Origin: Bordetella parapertussis
Lineage (GTDB): Bacteria > Pseudomonadota > Gammaproteobacteria > Burkholderiales > Burkholderiaceae_B
DNA: 36,626 nt
Assembly (NCBI GenBank): GCA_945911685.1
Contig: CAMEAW010000016.1
Location: 1-36,626 of the forward strand
Direction of reading: 5' to 3'
A program made the translations under genes and the position numbers. The notes under the pieces are model-generated. The model worked only from the letters and a program-made list of their open reading frames with translations, was not told the DNA's origin and did no database searches. Below, in pieces: positions 1 through 8,776 of this stretch; position 1 is the stretch's first letter, and the number at the start of each line of letters is the position of its first letter.

Positions 1-124
1 ACGCGTCGTCAATATCGGTGTGCTCAAAGCCCGCCGCAGCAAGGCGCTTTGCCAACACATCCGCCGACGGACAGGCCTCGGGGGTGTAGTAGTTCTCGAA
101 CAGGTAAACCAGAATGTCAAACAT
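1..124 (-). CDS. smg: Smg family protein (DUF494), 5' part only
   Basis: The gene runs off the left edge; only the first 41 codons are present. The reverse-complement reading begins MFDILVYLFENYYTPEACPS, which matches the conserved start of Smg/DUF494 proteins, small acidic proteins common in beta- and gammaproteobacteria and often encoded near dprA and topA. Their molecular role is not well established. The ATG at 124 is preceded by AGGAG about nine bases upstream, which supports this start. It lies downstream of liuD on the same strand, with about 146 bases between them and a small hairpin at the liuD end, so it is probably a separate unit. The family call rests on a short but distinctive N-terminus. 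Confidence 0.8.
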   Translation of the reverse strand, partial: MFDILVYLFENYYTPEACPSADVLAKRLAAAGFEHTDIDDA

Positions 125-260
125 AAAGACGGGCTCCTGTTGCTGGCCGGGTTAGGGGGCACCCGACCAAGTAGTTTGACTCTACGCCAAAAACTTTGCC
201 ACGACAAGTCCGACAATTAAATTTATTTTCAAATACCGTTCACCATTCACCGGCCGTATC

Positions 261-282
261 AAAACCCTATTCAGCCTAGGGT
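261..282 (-). terminator. weak hairpin terminator at the liuD stop
   Basis: ACCCTA (264-269) and TAGGGT (277-282) form a 6-bp inverted repeat with a 7-base loop that overlaps the liuD stop codon. Read on the minus strand it is followed by TTTT. The stem is short, so termination may be partial and some transcripts could continue into smg. Confidence 0.4.
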
Positions 283-2340
283 GATCAGCGCTGCGCCCTC
301 CGCCACTTGATCTCCAACACCGTAAAGCAATTCTTTGACCGTGCCCTCACCCGGTGCCGCAATCGTGTGCTCCATTTTCATGGCCTCCATCACCAACAAT
401 GCCTGCCCGCGCTTGACCTTGTCACCCACCGCGACATGCACGGCAATTACCTTGCCAGGCATCGGTGCCGTTAAGCCACCCGCCGGCTCAGACTGTCCGT
501 CAGCCGCGTGCTTTAGTGGGTCTTTCAGTAAAAGTGGGCTCATCGCACCCGACGAAAAGACATCAAAGCGGTCGCCCCGCCGCACCACGGTGCCAGAGAC
601 AGTCAAACGACCTAACATCAGTTCAATGTTCAAGGCTGGGGTGTTGTCATCCTTGGCCGTGTTGTCATCCTTGCCCGTGTTGTGATTCTTGGCCGTATTG
701 CCTTTCTTAGCCGTATTGCCGCCCTTGGCCGAGCGCCAACCAAACGCGTAGCGCTCGCCATCCATTTCAAGCACTTGTTCTATGCCTTGGCGATGCAACA
801 CACAACTACGGGCACCCTCTTGATCCACCCAGTTGAACGCACGCCGAAATAAACCATTCAAGCGCCAACCGTCTGTGCGTGCCCAAGGGTCGTCATCCGA
901 CACGGCCGCGGTTTCACAGAGCAACAACGCAGCCACAGCAAACGCCAGCGCCTCGTGGCTAGCGGGTGCGGGCGGCGGTAACAATGTCGCACGCTGCTGC
1001 TCGATCAACCCAGTATCCAAGTCACCTGCGGCAAAGGCCTGGTCCGTCATCAGTCGCGTCAGAAACGCAACGTTGGTGTGTACACCTACCACCTGCGTCT
1101 GCGCCAGCGCCTGCACCATCCGCGCGCGCGCCTGATCACGGTCAGCGCCCCACACAATGAGTTTCGCAATCATCGGGTCGTAAAACGGCGAAATCGTATC
1201 GCCCATGCGTACACCGCCATCCACCCGAATATCGGCATTGCTAAACGCCGTGTGCGGGGGCAAGGCAAGGTACGCTAAGGTACCTACCGAAGGTAAAAAG
1301 TTTTTGTCTGGATTCTCTGCATAAATGCGCGCTTCAATCGAGTGACCACAGCGCGTCAGTTGCTCTTGCGTCAAGGGCAAGGCTTCGCCACTCGCCACAC
1401 GCAATTGCCACTCAACCAAATCAAGCCCCGTGACCATCTCGGTGACAGGATGTTCAACCTGCAGACGCGTGTTCATCTCCATGAAATAAAAACGGCCGCT
1501 TGGCTCAACAATAAACTCAACGGTACCTGCACCCACATAGTTCACGGCACGTGCCGCGGCAACAGCAGCTTCGCCCATCGCACGGCGTCGCTCTTCAGTC
1601 ATGCCAGGCGCTGGGGCCTCTTCAATGACTTTTTGATGACGACGCTGCACTGAACAATCGCGCTCAAACAAATAGACTGCGTTGCCGTGCGTATCAGCAA
1701 ACACTTGAATTTCGATATGGCGCGGCTTTTGCACATAACGCTCAATCAACACACGGTCATCGTCAAAGCTCGAGGCAGATTCACGCTTGCACGAGGCCAG
1801 GGCACTGGCAAATTCGTCAGCGCTCGTCACGACCCGCATCCCCTTACCACCACCACCCGCGCTCGCTTTAATCATGACGGGGTAGCCAATTAAATCTGCT
1901 TGCTGCTTTAAAAACTCAGCATCTTGGTTATCGCCGTGATACCCGGGCACCAACGGCACTCCGGCCTTTTCCATCAAGGTCTTTGAGGCCGACTTGCTTC
2001 CCATCGCCGCGATCGCAGACGCAGGAGGTCCGACAAAACTGATCCCGGCTTTTGCACACGCGCTCGCAAACTCAGAATTTTCAGATAAAAATCCGTACCC
2101 CGGATGAATCGCTTGCGCGCCCTGTGCAAGCGCTGCCTGCAAAATCGTTTCGCTTTTTAAATAACTTTCGCGCGCGGCCGACGCACCAATGTGCACCGCT
2201 GCGTCGCAACTGACGACATGCTTGGCACCCGCATCGGCATCCGAATACACCGCAATGGTTCGGATCCCCAAGCGGCGTGCTGTTGCAGCCACACGGCAAG
2301 CAATTTCTCCACGATTGGCAATCAATAACGTTGTAAACAC
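271..2340 (-). CDS. liuD: methylcrotonyl-CoA carboxylase, biotin-carrying alpha subunit
   Basis: This is the ATP-dependent biotin carboxylase plus carrier subunit of 3-methylcrotonyl-CoA carboxylase (leucine/isovalerate degradation). The order is a biotin carboxylase domain (LLIANRGEIACRV at the start, glycine-rich ATP-grasp loop GGGGKGMRVV), a linker/BT region, and a C-terminal biotinyl domain with MEAMKMEH, where Lys655 is the biotin site. I place the start at GTG 2340: a perfect AAGGAG lies five bases upstream and the protein then begins at the conserved IANRGE block, whereas the longer TTG start at 2358 adds six residues and would place that Shine-Dalgarno sequence inside the gene. The product is 689 residues. 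About 30 residues (roughly 538-567) are five tandem copies of a six-residue unit ending NT (18-bp DNA repeat at 641-730). It follows liuB by 21 bases. A propionyl- or geranyl-CoA carboxylase subunit is possible by family, but the liuA/liuB neighbours favour MCC. Confidence 0.92.
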   Translation of the reverse strand: MFTTLLIANRGEIACRVAATARRLGIRTIAVYSDADAGAKHVVSCDAAVHIGASAARESYLKSETILQAALAQGAQAIHPGYGFLSENSEFASACAKAGISFVGPPASAIAAMGSKSASKTLMEKAGVPLVPGYHGDNQDAEFLKQQADLIGYPVMIKASAGGGGKGMRVVTSADEFASALASCKRESASSFDDDRVLIERYVQKPRHIEIQVFADTHGNAVYLFERDCSVQRRHQKVIEEAPAPGMTEERRRAMGEAAVAAARAVNYVGAGTVEFIVEPSGRFYFMEMNTRLQVEHPVTEMVTGLDLVEWQLRVASGEALPLTQEQLTRCGHSIEARIYAENPDKNFLPSVGTLAYLALPPHTAFSNADIRVDGGVRMGDTISPFYDPMIAKLIVWGADRDQARARMVQALAQTQVVGVHTNVAFLTRLMTDQAFAAGDLDTGLIEQQRATLLPPPAPASHEALAFAVAALLLCETAAVSDDDPWARTDGWRLNGLFRRAFNWVDQEGARSCVLHRQGIEQVLEMDGERYAFGWRSAKGGNTAKKGNTAKNHNTGKDDNTAKDDNTPALNIELMLGRLTVSGTVVRRGDRFDVFSSGAMSPLLLKDPLKHAADGQSEPAGGLTAPMPGKVIAVHVAVGDKVKRGQALLVMEAMKMEHTIAAPGEGTVKELLYGVGDQVAEGAALITLG
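641..730. repeat. five-copy 18-bp tandem repeat inside liuD
   Basis: Five consecutive 18-bp units occupy 641-658, 659-676, 677-694, 695-712 and 713-730. On the plus strand the first reads GTGTTGTCATCCTTGGCC. The first two differ at one base; the others are more diverged. Being a multiple of three, the array stays in frame and encodes five (A/G)-K-x-x-N-T units between the biotin carboxylase and biotinyl domains. Copy-number change would lengthen or shorten the linker without a frameshift. Confidence 0.9.
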
Positions 2341-2361
2341 AATAGCTCCTTGATCCAACGT

Positions 2362-3969
2362 TCACATGCGAAACACGCCAAAGCGTGTGTCAGCAATCGG
2401 TGCGTTTAATGCAGCAGACAAGCCAAGCGCCAAGACACGGCGCGTATCCGAGGGCTGAATCACGCCGTCATCCCACAGGCGCGCGGTGGCATAGTACGGA
2501 TGCCCTTCACGTTCGTATTGCTCGCGAATCGGCGTTTTAAATTCGTTTTCTTCATCGGCCGACCATTGCGCGCCTTTCGCTTCAACAGCTTCGCGCTTAA
2601 GTGTTGCCAACACACTCGCTGCCTGCTCGCCACCCATCACTGAAATGCGCGCGTTGGGCCACATCACCAATAGTCGTGGCGAAAAAGCTCGGCCGCACAT
2701 GCCATAGTTACCGGCCCCAAACGATCCACCGATAATGACGGTGAACTTTGGTACCGCAACCGTCGACACCGCGGTGACCAACTTAGCGCCGTGTCGAGCG
2801 ATCCCTTCGTTTTCGTATTTGCGGCCCACCATAAAGCCAGTAATATTTTGCAAAAACACGAGCGGGATTTTTCGTTGGCCGCAAAGCTCAATAAAGTGTG
2901 CGCCCTTTTGTGCCGACTCTGAAAACAAGATACCGTTGTTCGCAACGATGCCAACGGGCATGCCCTCGATATGCGCAAAGCCCGTCACCAGCGTCGTGCC
3001 AAACCGCGCTTTGAATTCGTCAAACTCAGAGCCATCGACGATGCGGGCGATGATCTCACGCACGTCATACGGTTTACGCGTATCGGCCGGCACAATGCCA
3101 TTTACCTCGTGCATGTTGTAAGCCGGTGGTACGCTTTTTTTCAACGCCAACTGCGTTGGCTTGATGCGATTTAAGCGCCCCACCGCATCGCGCGCAAGCG
3201 CCAGCGCATGGTAATCATTCGCAGCAAGATGATCCGCAACACCAGATAAACGCGTGTGCACATCACCGCCACCAAGATCCTCGGTTGAAACGATTTCTCC
3301 GGTCGCCGCTTTGACGAGCGGTGGCCCACCTAGAAAGATAGTGCCTTGATTGCGCACAATAATCGACTCGTCACTCATGGCGGGCACATAGGCGCCACCT
3401 GCAGTGCACGAGCCCATCACAACAGCGATTTGTGCGATGCCCTGGGCCGACATATTGGCTTGATTAAAAAAGATTCGGCCAAAATGATCGCGATCCGGAA
3501 ACACGTCTTCTTGACGCGGCAAGTTTGCGCCGCCCGAATCCACCAGATACACACAAGGCAAATTATTTTGCTGTGCGATCTCTTGAGCGCGCAAATGCTT
3601 TTTGACTGTTAATGGGTAGTAGGTGCCGCCCTTCACCGTTGCGTCGTTGCATACGATCACGCACTCGATACCCGAGATACGACCAATGCCTGTAATCAGG
3701 CCAGCGCCCGGAGACTCATTGTTGTAGAGGCCGTGCGCAGCAAGGGGCGAAAGCTCTAAAAAAGGTGTGCCGGGATCAAGCAGCTGCTCGACGCGATCAC
3801 GTGGCAACAACTTACCCCGACCCACGTGCTTTTGACGCGCCTGCTCGGTGCCGCCTAGCGCGGTTTGCTCTAACTGCTTTTGCAAATCATCAATCTGCGC
3901 CTGCATCGCCAACGTATTTTGCGCAAACTCTGGAGAGCGCGTGTTGATCAGGGATTCAATTTTTGGCAT
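2362..3969 (-). CDS. liuB: methylcrotonyl-CoA carboxylase, carboxyltransferase beta subunit
   Basis: This 535-residue acyl-CoA carboxyltransferase moves the carboxyl group from biotin on LiuD to 3-methylcrotonyl-CoA, giving 3-methylglutaconyl-CoA. The N-terminal half has the crotonase-like CT fold with [15 protein letters not shown], and the C-terminal half has [17 protein letters not shown] followed by [19 protein letters not shown], the pattern of MCC beta chains. Length is normal for the family. The start is ATG 3969, giving MPKIES. It lies between liuA (75-base gap with a small inverted repeat) and liuD (21-base gap), so the three are probably one transcript. Nothing looks broken or unusual. 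Confidence 0.94.
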   Translation of the reverse strand: MPKIESLINTRSPEFAQNTLAMQAQIDDLQKQLEQTALGGTEQARQKHVGRGKLLPRDRVEQLLDPGTPFLELSPLAAHGLYNNESPGAGLITGIGRISGIECVIVCNDATVKGGTYYPLTVKKHLRAQEIAQQNNLPCVYLVDSGGANLPRQEDVFPDRDHFGRIFFNQANMSAQGIAQIAVVMGSCTAGGAYVPAMSDESIIVRNQGTIFLGGPPLVKAATGEIVSTEDLGGGDVHTRLSGVADHLAANDYHALALARDAVGRLNRIKPTQLALKKSVPPAYNMHEVNGIVPADTRKPYDVREIIARIVDGSEFDEFKARFGTTLVTGFAHIEGMPVGIVANNGILFSESAQKGAHFIELCGQRKIPLVFLQNITGFMVGRKYENEGIARHGAKLVTAVSTVAVPKFTVIIGGSFGAGNYGMCGRAFSPRLLVMWPNARISVMGGEQAASVLATLKREAVEAKGAQWSADEENEFKTPIREQYEREGHPYYATARLWDDGVIQPSDTRRVLALGLSAALNAPIADTRFGVFRM

Positions 3970-4019
3970 GTCTCTCGACCTTTGACCTTGTAAGTTGTTC
4001 TCTTAGCGCCGTAGGAATT

Positions 4020-4037
4020 CCCGCTCTTTAGAGCGGG
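4020..4037. other. short inverted repeat between liuA and liuB
   Basis: CCCGCTC (4020-4026) and GAGCGGG (4031-4037) form a 7-bp stem around a 4-base loop; the inner bases allow an eighth pair. It sits in the liuA-liuB gap with no T-run on the minus strand, so it is not a classical terminator. It could be an mRNA-stability or processing hairpin that changes the liuA:liuB ratio. That role is inferred. Confidence 0.45.
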
Positions 4038-4044
4038 GAGGATA

Positions 4045-5223
4045 TCAAATTGTTTCGTTAAAGAGCTCGCGGCCGATCAGCATGCGGCGAATCTCACTTG
4101 TGCCTGCGCCAATTTCATACAGCTTGGCATCACGCCAATAGCGACCTAACGGGTAATCATTGATATACCCATTACCACCAAAGATCTGTATGCCCTCGCC
4201 CGCCATCCAAGTGGCTTTTTCAGCGCAATACAAAATCACTGCGGCGCAGTCTTTGCGTATTTGGCGCACGTGTTCTGAGCCCAACTTGTCAAGATTCTTG
4301 CCAACCGTATAACAAAAAGCGCGGCTCGCTTGCAAGGTCGTGTACATATCCGCGACTTTGCCCTGAATCAATTGAAACTCACCAATCGACTGGCCAAACT
4401 GCTTGCGATCGTGGATGTAGGGGATCACCTGATCCATCACGGCTTGCATGATGCCAATCGGCCCTGCGGCTAAAACAGCGCGTTCGTAATCCAAGCCACT
4501 CATTAGTACACGTACACCACCATTGACTTCGCCTAGCACGTGATCGCCAGGAATCAAACAGTCTTCAAACAACAGTTCGCCCGTGTGGCTGCCGCGCATG
4601 CCAAGCTTATCAAGCTGTTGCGCGATGCTAAAGCCCGGCATGCCTTTTTCTACTAAAAAAGCCGTTACGCCGCGTGCGTTCGCCTCGGGATCCGTCTTGG
4701 CATACACCACCAAGGTATCGGCGTCAGGGCCGTTAGTGATCCACATTTTGGTGCCGTTCAAGACGTAGTCGGATCCCTTGGGTGTGGCGCGCAGCTTCAT
4801 ACTCACCACATCCGAGCCGGCCCCGGGCTCGCTCATCGCGAGCGCCCCAATATGCTCGCCCGTGAGTAACTGGGGCAGGTATCTTTTCTTTTGTGCCACG
4901 CTGCCATTACGGTGGATTTGATTCACGCACAGGTTTGAATGGGCGCCATAAGACAGGCCAATCGACGCACTGGCGCGAGAGATTTCTTCCATCACGATCA
5001 TGTGTGCCAAGTAGCCCATATTGGTACCACCGTACTCTTCGCTAACGGTCATCCCCATCAGGCCAAGCTCGCCCATTTTTTGCCACAAGTGCATCGGAAA
5101 CTGATCGTCGCGATCGGTTTGTGCGGCCAGGGGTGCGATTTCGCGCTGTGCGAAATTGCGCACAGCGTCACGCAACATGTCGATGTCTTCACCTAATTCG
5201 AAATTCAAGCCTGGCAAGTTCAC
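4045..5223 (-). CDS. liuA: isovaleryl-CoA dehydrogenase
   Basis: This 392-residue acyl-CoA dehydrogenase oxidises isovaleryl-CoA to 3-methylcrotonyl-CoA, passing electrons to ETF. It has the acyl-CoA dehydrogenase signature [15 protein letters not shown] and, in [13 protein letters not shown], Glu247, which aligns with the catalytic base position typical of isovaleryl-CoA dehydrogenases (other acyl-CoA dehydrogenases carry it near the C-terminus). The C-terminal [20 protein letters not shown] and [14 protein letters not shown] match the family. The start codon is GTG (5221-5223) with GGGAG about seven bases upstream. It is the first gene of the operon and shares a divergent control region with the hydrolase at 5322. 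The specific call is strong because the next two genes encode the enzyme of the following step. Confidence 0.94.
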   Translation of the reverse strand: MNLPGLNFELGEDIDMLRDAVRNFAQREIAPLAAQTDRDDQFPMHLWQKMGELGLMGMTVSEEYGGTNMGYLAHMIVMEEISRASASIGLSYGAHSNLCVNQIHRNGSVAQKKRYLPQLLTGEHIGALAMSEPGAGSDVVSMKLRATPKGSDYVLNGTKMWITNGPDADTLVVYAKTDPEANARGVTAFLVEKGMPGFSIAQQLDKLGMRGSHTGELLFEDCLIPGDHVLGEVNGGVRVLMSGLDYERAVLAAGPIGIMQAVMDQVIPYIHDRKQFGQSIGEFQLIQGKVADMYTTLQASRAFCYTVGKNLDKLGSEHVRQIRKDCAAVILYCAEKATWMAGEGIQIFGGNGYINDYPLGRYWRDAKLYEIGAGTSEIRRMLIGRELFNETI

Positions 5224-5240
5224 TGTCGTCTCCCGTCTGA

Positions 5241-5269
5241 ACGCTTAGTTTACGTTTACGTAAGCGTCA
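5241..5269. promoter_or_regulatory. palindromic operator candidate between liuA and the MBL hydrolase
   Basis: The 98-bp divergent gap contains two layered dyads. CGTTTACGTAAGCG (5253-5266) is palindromic except for one pair of positions, and ACGCTTA (5241-5247) is a perfect inverted repeat of TAAGCGT (5261-5267). The ACGT-centred TTTACGT/ACGTAAA pattern resembles the motif I recall for LiuR, the MerR-family regulator of liu operons in proteobacteria; I cannot verify this here. No liuR gene is in the window. A single operator could control liuA and the hydrolase together. Confidence 0.5.
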
Positions 5270-5321
5270 TTGCACATTATGATGCTGTGATCATACCGTC
5301 AAGCTCGGAGACAGAGTACCG

Positions 5322-6395
5322 ATGAACCCCCTTGAACTTCAACTGCAATACCCCTTGGGTGACGCACTGCCTAGCGCAGGGCTCACTCTCGAAGTCGCTC
5401 CCGGCGTACGCTGGCTCAGAATGCCGCTGCCGTTCGCACTCGATCACATCAACCTATGGCTCTTGCGCGACAAGATCGACGGCAAAGAGGGCTGGACCAT
5501 TGTCGATTGCGGCATTAGCAGCGACCAAACCAAAACACTTTGGGACGATATTTTTCGCACCCAGCTTGACGGTCTGCCTGTGCTGCGCCTCATCGTCACA
5601 CACATGCATCCCGATCACATCGGCCTAGCCTATTGGTTATGCGAGCGTTGGAATGTCCCGATACACATCAGCATGACCGACTACATGACCGCTCAGGCCT
5701 GGTCTGCACGCACAGATGGCGGTGCAACCGGCGGCGAGCGCACCGCACAGCATCTTATGCGCCACGGCATGGTTGACCCTGACTCGATTCAACAAATTCG
5801 CGGACGCGCCTCGCACTATCCAGGGATGGTTCCCCGCGTGCCGCCCGCGTTCGTGCGTATCATGCACGGCTCAACCTTTCGCATCAACGGACACCTCTGG
5901 AGCGCGATTGCCGGCTACGGTCACGCACCCGAACATATGTCCCTGTATTGCGATGACAAAAAGGTTTTGATTTCGGGGGATATGGTGTTGCCCCGAATCT
6001 CAACCAACATCAGCGTGTTTGATTACGAGCCCATGGGCAACCCTCTGCCTCTCTATCTAAACTCGTTACATGCTTACGACCACCTGCCAGACGACACCCT
6101 GGTGTTGCCCTCGCACGGGCGCCCCTTCACTGGCTTGCACGTACGTACCGCGCAGCAACACACGCATCACGCCGACCGCTTGGCAGAGGTCTATACCGCT
6201 TGTGCGGTACCTCAATCGACCACCGATATCTTGCCACTGATGTTTAAGCGCAAACTCGATTTGCACCAAACCACTTTCGCGATGGGCGAGGCGGCAGCGC
6301 ACTTGCATGCCCTTTATTTTGAAGAAAAGCTTACCCGCGAACTGTGCGCCGATGGCATCATACGGTTTACTCAAAAAAGTCAGTCTCTCGCTTGA
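5322..6395 (+). CDS. metallo-beta-lactamase-fold hydrolase
   Basis: This 357-residue MBL-fold protein has the metal-binding HxHxDH motif as H94-M-H96-P-D98-H99, a later histidine in GYGHAPEH, an aspartate in ISGDMVLP and a histidine in LPSHGRPF. Together these can complete a two-metal site. The substrate cannot be read from sequence; the family includes thioesterases, glyoxalase II-like enzymes and lactonases. It is transcribed divergently from liuA across a shared palindrome, which suggests a role linked to branched-chain acyl-CoA metabolism, for example hydrolysis of a CoA thioester; this is inference from position only. The ATG at 5322 has GGAG 11 bases upstream. A roughly 90-residue extension follows the metallo-hydrolase core. 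The TTG start of the next gene is 19 bases downstream, so they may be cotranscribed. Confidence 0.85.
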   Translation: MNPLELQLQYPLGDALPSAGLTLEVAPGVRWLRMPLPFALDHINLWLLRDKIDGKEGWTIVDCGISSDQTKTLWDDIFRTQLDGLPVLRLIVTHMHPDHIGLAYWLCERWNVPIHISMTDYMTAQAWSARTDGGATGGERTAQHLMRHGMVDPDSIQQIRGRASHYPGMVPRVPPAFVRIMHGSTFRINGHLWSAIAGYGHAPEHMSLYCDDKKVLISGDMVLPRISTNISVFDYEPMGNPLPLYLNSLHAYDHLPDDTLVLPSHGRPFTGLHVRTAQQHTHHADRLAEVYTACAVPQSTTDILPLMFKRKLDLHQTTFAMGEAAAHLHALYFEEKLTRELCADGIIRFTQKSQSLA

Positions 6396-6414
6396 CCTTG
6401 ATTAAGGATTTATT

Positions 6415-7602
6415 TTGGCTACTCATCATCTGGATACCCGCCTGCTGCATATTGGCGCCGCCGAGTTCGATCCCGTTACCGGCACAGCGCCCGTCAGCAT
6501 CCCCGCGATACGTACCAGCACCGTTCGCTTTAAAAATCTCGAGGTGCTCGACCGTGCCCTTACCAAGCGTGCGGCGGGCGAGCGGGTAGTGACGTACGGT
6601 ATCGCTGGGCTCGATACGCACCGCGCCCTTGAAGAAGTCTTCATGCAGCTTGAGGGGGGCAGCTATTGCGTGCTTGCGCCCTCTGGCCTGTCAGCCATCA
6701 GCATTGCCTTTCTGGCTCTGCTCAGCACGGGCGATCATATGCTCGTGTCTGACTGCGTTTATGGCCCAGTACGTACAGTCGATCAAACCTTATTACAACG
6801 CCTGGGTATCTCGATCACTTACTTCTCAAGCCAAGATCAAATCTCTGAGCTCGTGCAGCCCAACACTAAAATGATTTATGTTGAGTCGCCAGGTTCGTTG
6901 CTATTTGAAATGCTCGACATGCCCGCGCTATCAAAGATCGCGCAGCAGCATGGCTTGATTTTGGCAACCGACAACACCTGGGGTTCAGGCTACATTTATA
7001 AGCCGCTCACCCTCGGTGCCGATGTCTCGGTTGTGGCCGGTACTAAATATATTGCAGGCCACTCTGATGTCATGTTGGGCGCCATCATTGTCAAAGATGA
7101 AAAAATTGCTGCGCGTATTCACGCGACTCAGTACGCACTTGGTAATTCGCTTAGCGCCGATGATGCGTGGCTATCGTTGCGTGGTGTCAAAACGATGGCG
7201 GTGCGTATGGCCCAGCACGCCCGTAACACCCACGAGGTCTCTACGTTTTTAGACTCTCGTCCCGAAGTCGTACGCATCTTTGACCCAGCCTGGCATAAAG
7301 ACCCAGGCCATGCGTTGTGGCAGCGCGACTGCACTGGTGCAAACGGTATGTTGGCGATTGAGCTGAACTGCTCGGCACTCGCCGCCAAGCCTTTTGTCGA
7401 TGCCCTAACCTTGTTCGGTATTGGTTTTTCGTGGGGCGGTTTTGAAAGTCTCGTGCAGTGGGTCAATCCGGCGGTGCTTGCCAATCACGCCTACTGGAAG
7501 GGCAAGGACCACGCCCTGATTCGCCTGCACATTGGCCTTGAGTCGCCGCGCGATCTGATCGAAGACCTGACTCAGGCTTTTAGCAAAATTCAACGCAACT
7601 AA
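6415..7602 (+). CDS. metC: cystathionine beta-lyase (PLP enzyme), TTG start
   Basis: This 395-residue Cys/Met-metabolism PLP enzyme (fold type I) is predicted to cleave cystathionine to homocysteine, pyruvate and ammonia in methionine synthesis. The PLP lysine is Lys211 in GTKYIAGHSDVMLG, with the preceding ATDNTWGSGY aspartate block. The N-terminal HLDTRLLHIG, where family members usually have T-x-L-x-H-x-G, and the C-terminal SWGGFESLVQW support MetC over cystathionine gamma-synthase. There is no ATG at the start: the reading frame opens with TTG at 6415, six bases after AAGGA (6404-6408), and the next residues are family-like, so TTG is probably real and may limit expression. A 13-base gap leads to the DUF1330 gene. 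Confidence 0.88.
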   Translation: MATHHLDTRLLHIGAAEFDPVTGTAPVSIPAIRTSTVRFKNLEVLDRALTKRAAGERVVTYGIAGLDTHRALEEVFMQLEGGSYCVLAPSGLSAISIAFLALLSTGDHMLVSDCVYGPVRTVDQTLLQRLGISITYFSSQDQISELVQPNTKMIYVESPGSLLFEMLDMPALSKIAQQHGLILATDNTWGSGYIYKPLTLGADVSVVAGTKYIAGHSDVMLGAIIVKDEKIAARIHATQYALGNSLSADDAWLSLRGVKTMAVRMAQHARNTHEVSTFLDSRPEVVRIFDPAWHKDPGHALWQRDCTGANGMLAIELNCSALAAKPFVDALTLFGIGFSWGGFESLVQWVNPAVLANHAYWKGKDHALIRLHIGLESPRDLIEDLTQAFSKIQRN

Positions 7603-7615
7603 AAAAAGGATTTTT

Positions 7616-7918
7616 ATGAGCTCACCCAAAGGCTATGTCTTCGTTGAACTGGTCGTGCGCGATCCAGAAAACTTCAAAAATCAATATCAAGTTCGCTCAA
7701 CGGCTGCGGTCGCTGAGTTTGGCGGCAAATTTTTGGTGCGCGGCGGCGCCGTGACAATTAAGACAGGCCCCTCTGACGAGCGTCGTCGTGTCATGATCGA
7801 GTTTGAAAGCTACGAAAAAGCGCTGGCTTGGTATGACTCGCCTCTGTCGCAAGAGGCAAAAACGTATCGCGACCAGTTTGCTCACGTGATCACGTTTTAT
7901 GTGATTCAGGGGGCATAG
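7616..7918 (+). CDS. DUF1330 family protein
   Basis: This 100-residue protein matches the DUF1330 family, small alpha/beta-barrel dimer-like proteins of uncertain function. The N-terminal GYVFVELVVRDPENFKNQY, the central VRGGAVTIKTG and the EFESYEKALAWYDSPLSQEAK segment are typical. No signal peptide or membrane segment is present. AAAGGA (7605-7610) lies five bases before the ATG. It follows metC by 13 bases and is the last gene of the plus-strand group before a strong terminator. Any link to methionine or acyl-CoA metabolism would be guesswork. Confidence 0.85.
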   Translation: MSSPKGYVFVELVVRDPENFKNQYQVRSTAAVAEFGGKFLVRGGAVTIKTGPSDERRRVMIEFESYEKALAWYDSPLSQEAKTYRDQFAHVITFYVIQGA

Positions 7919-8041
7919 CTCCTCAGTTTGTGAGCCTGAACACTTAGCTAACTTACGGCGCGCCGCACTAAGCTGCGTGGGTTACAAGCTACCCACAAAG
8001 CAACCTAGATCCGGTCTCACGCTCATAGGACAAGCGCACGT

Positions 8042-8070
8042 AAAAAAGCAGCGCTATTGCGCTGCTTTTT
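8042..8070. terminator. bidirectional terminator between DUF1330 gene and dsbA
   Basis: GCAGCGC (8048-8054) and GCGCTGC (8059-8065) form a 7-bp GC stem with a TATT loop, flanked by six A on one side and five T on the other. The symmetric A/T flanks allow it to end transcription from both convergent genes. A further dyad, GTGGGT/ACCCAC (7977-7982 and 7991-7996), lies upstream without a T-run. Confidence 0.85.
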
Positions 8071-8095
8071 CTTTCAACTTCGTAAAGCGTTTTGT

Positions 8096-8737
8096 TTATT
8101 TTGCACGTAGCTTTCTGATCAAAATATCAGTGACGTCAATCGTTTCTTGGTAACCACCCGCCTCTGAAGGCGAGGTTAAAAAGCGACCACCCACAGCCAT
8201 TGAGGGGGTGCCCTGAACCTTGTACGCACCTACAAGCTGATCGGCGCGGCCGCTTTTTGACACCACACCAAACGAGTCAAACACGCTTTCAAATTTTGCG
8301 CGATCAACCCCTTGCGAGGCGACCCACGCTACGATTTCTGGCTTGGTAAATAGGCGTTTTTTTTCTTCGTGGATCGCGTTAAAAATTTTGCCGTGTAAAT
8401 CTAAGCGGTCGAGTGCCTCAAGCGAATAATAGAGTTGCTGCAACGGCTTCATGCTGGCATTAAAGGCCACCGGCACGCGCTTAACAATCACATCAGACGG
8501 AACTTTTTTTATCCATTTTTCTAGCAGCGGCTCAAGTACCGCGCAATGAGAACACGCGTATGAAAAAAACTCTAGAACTTCAGTTTTGCCTGGCTCGGTG
8601 GGCTGCACCGGACTCACCTCAAGGTAACGTGCCTTTGCTGCGGCCGGTGTCCCTTGCGTCAACCCGGGAGCCGAAAAAAACAGCGTCGTTGCCGCCATCA
8701 ATACGCCAAGTGTTCGTACCAACAAAGCTATCTTCAT
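8096..8737 (-). CDS. dsbA: thiol:disulfide interchange protein DsbA
   Basis: This periplasmic thioredoxin-fold oxidase introduces disulfides into exported proteins. The N-terminus MKIALLVRTLGVLMAATTLF is a signal peptide, the active site is Cys62-Ser-His-Cys65, and the cis-proline loop appears as VQGTPSMAVGG. The helical insertion of DsbA is present between them. I use ATG 8737 (213 residues): the frame extends to a TTG at 8770, but that would put 11 charged residues before the signal peptide. It follows the SPOR-protein gene, giving the argS-SPOR-dsbA order seen in Burkholderiales. A DsbA-like paralogue with another specificity is possible, but motif and context both favour DsbA. Confidence 0.9.
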   Translation of the reverse strand: MKIALLVRTLGVLMAATTLFFSAPGLTQGTPAAAKARYLEVSPVQPTEPGKTEVLEFFSYACSHCAVLEPLLEKWIKKVPSDVIVKRVPVAFNASMKPLQQLYYSLEALDRLDLHGKIFNAIHEEKKRLFTKPEIVAWVASQGVDRAKFESVFDSFGVVSKSGRADQLVGAYKVQGTPSMAVGGRFLTSPSEAGGYQETIDVTDILIRKLRAK

Positions 8738-8776
8738 CTCTTGCTCATCCTGAATAATTAAACTCGTCAAACTACC

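Noticed and set aside
20..220. Open frames opposite to or overlapping smg, liu, argS, RHS, gyrB and dnaA genes
   Set aside because: They are shadow frames of well-supported genes; none has a recognisable family or a convincing start.
7977..7996. GTGGGT/ACCCAC hairpin in the DUF1330-dsbA gap as a terminator
   Set aside because: It lacks a T-run and the true terminator lies at 8042-8070.
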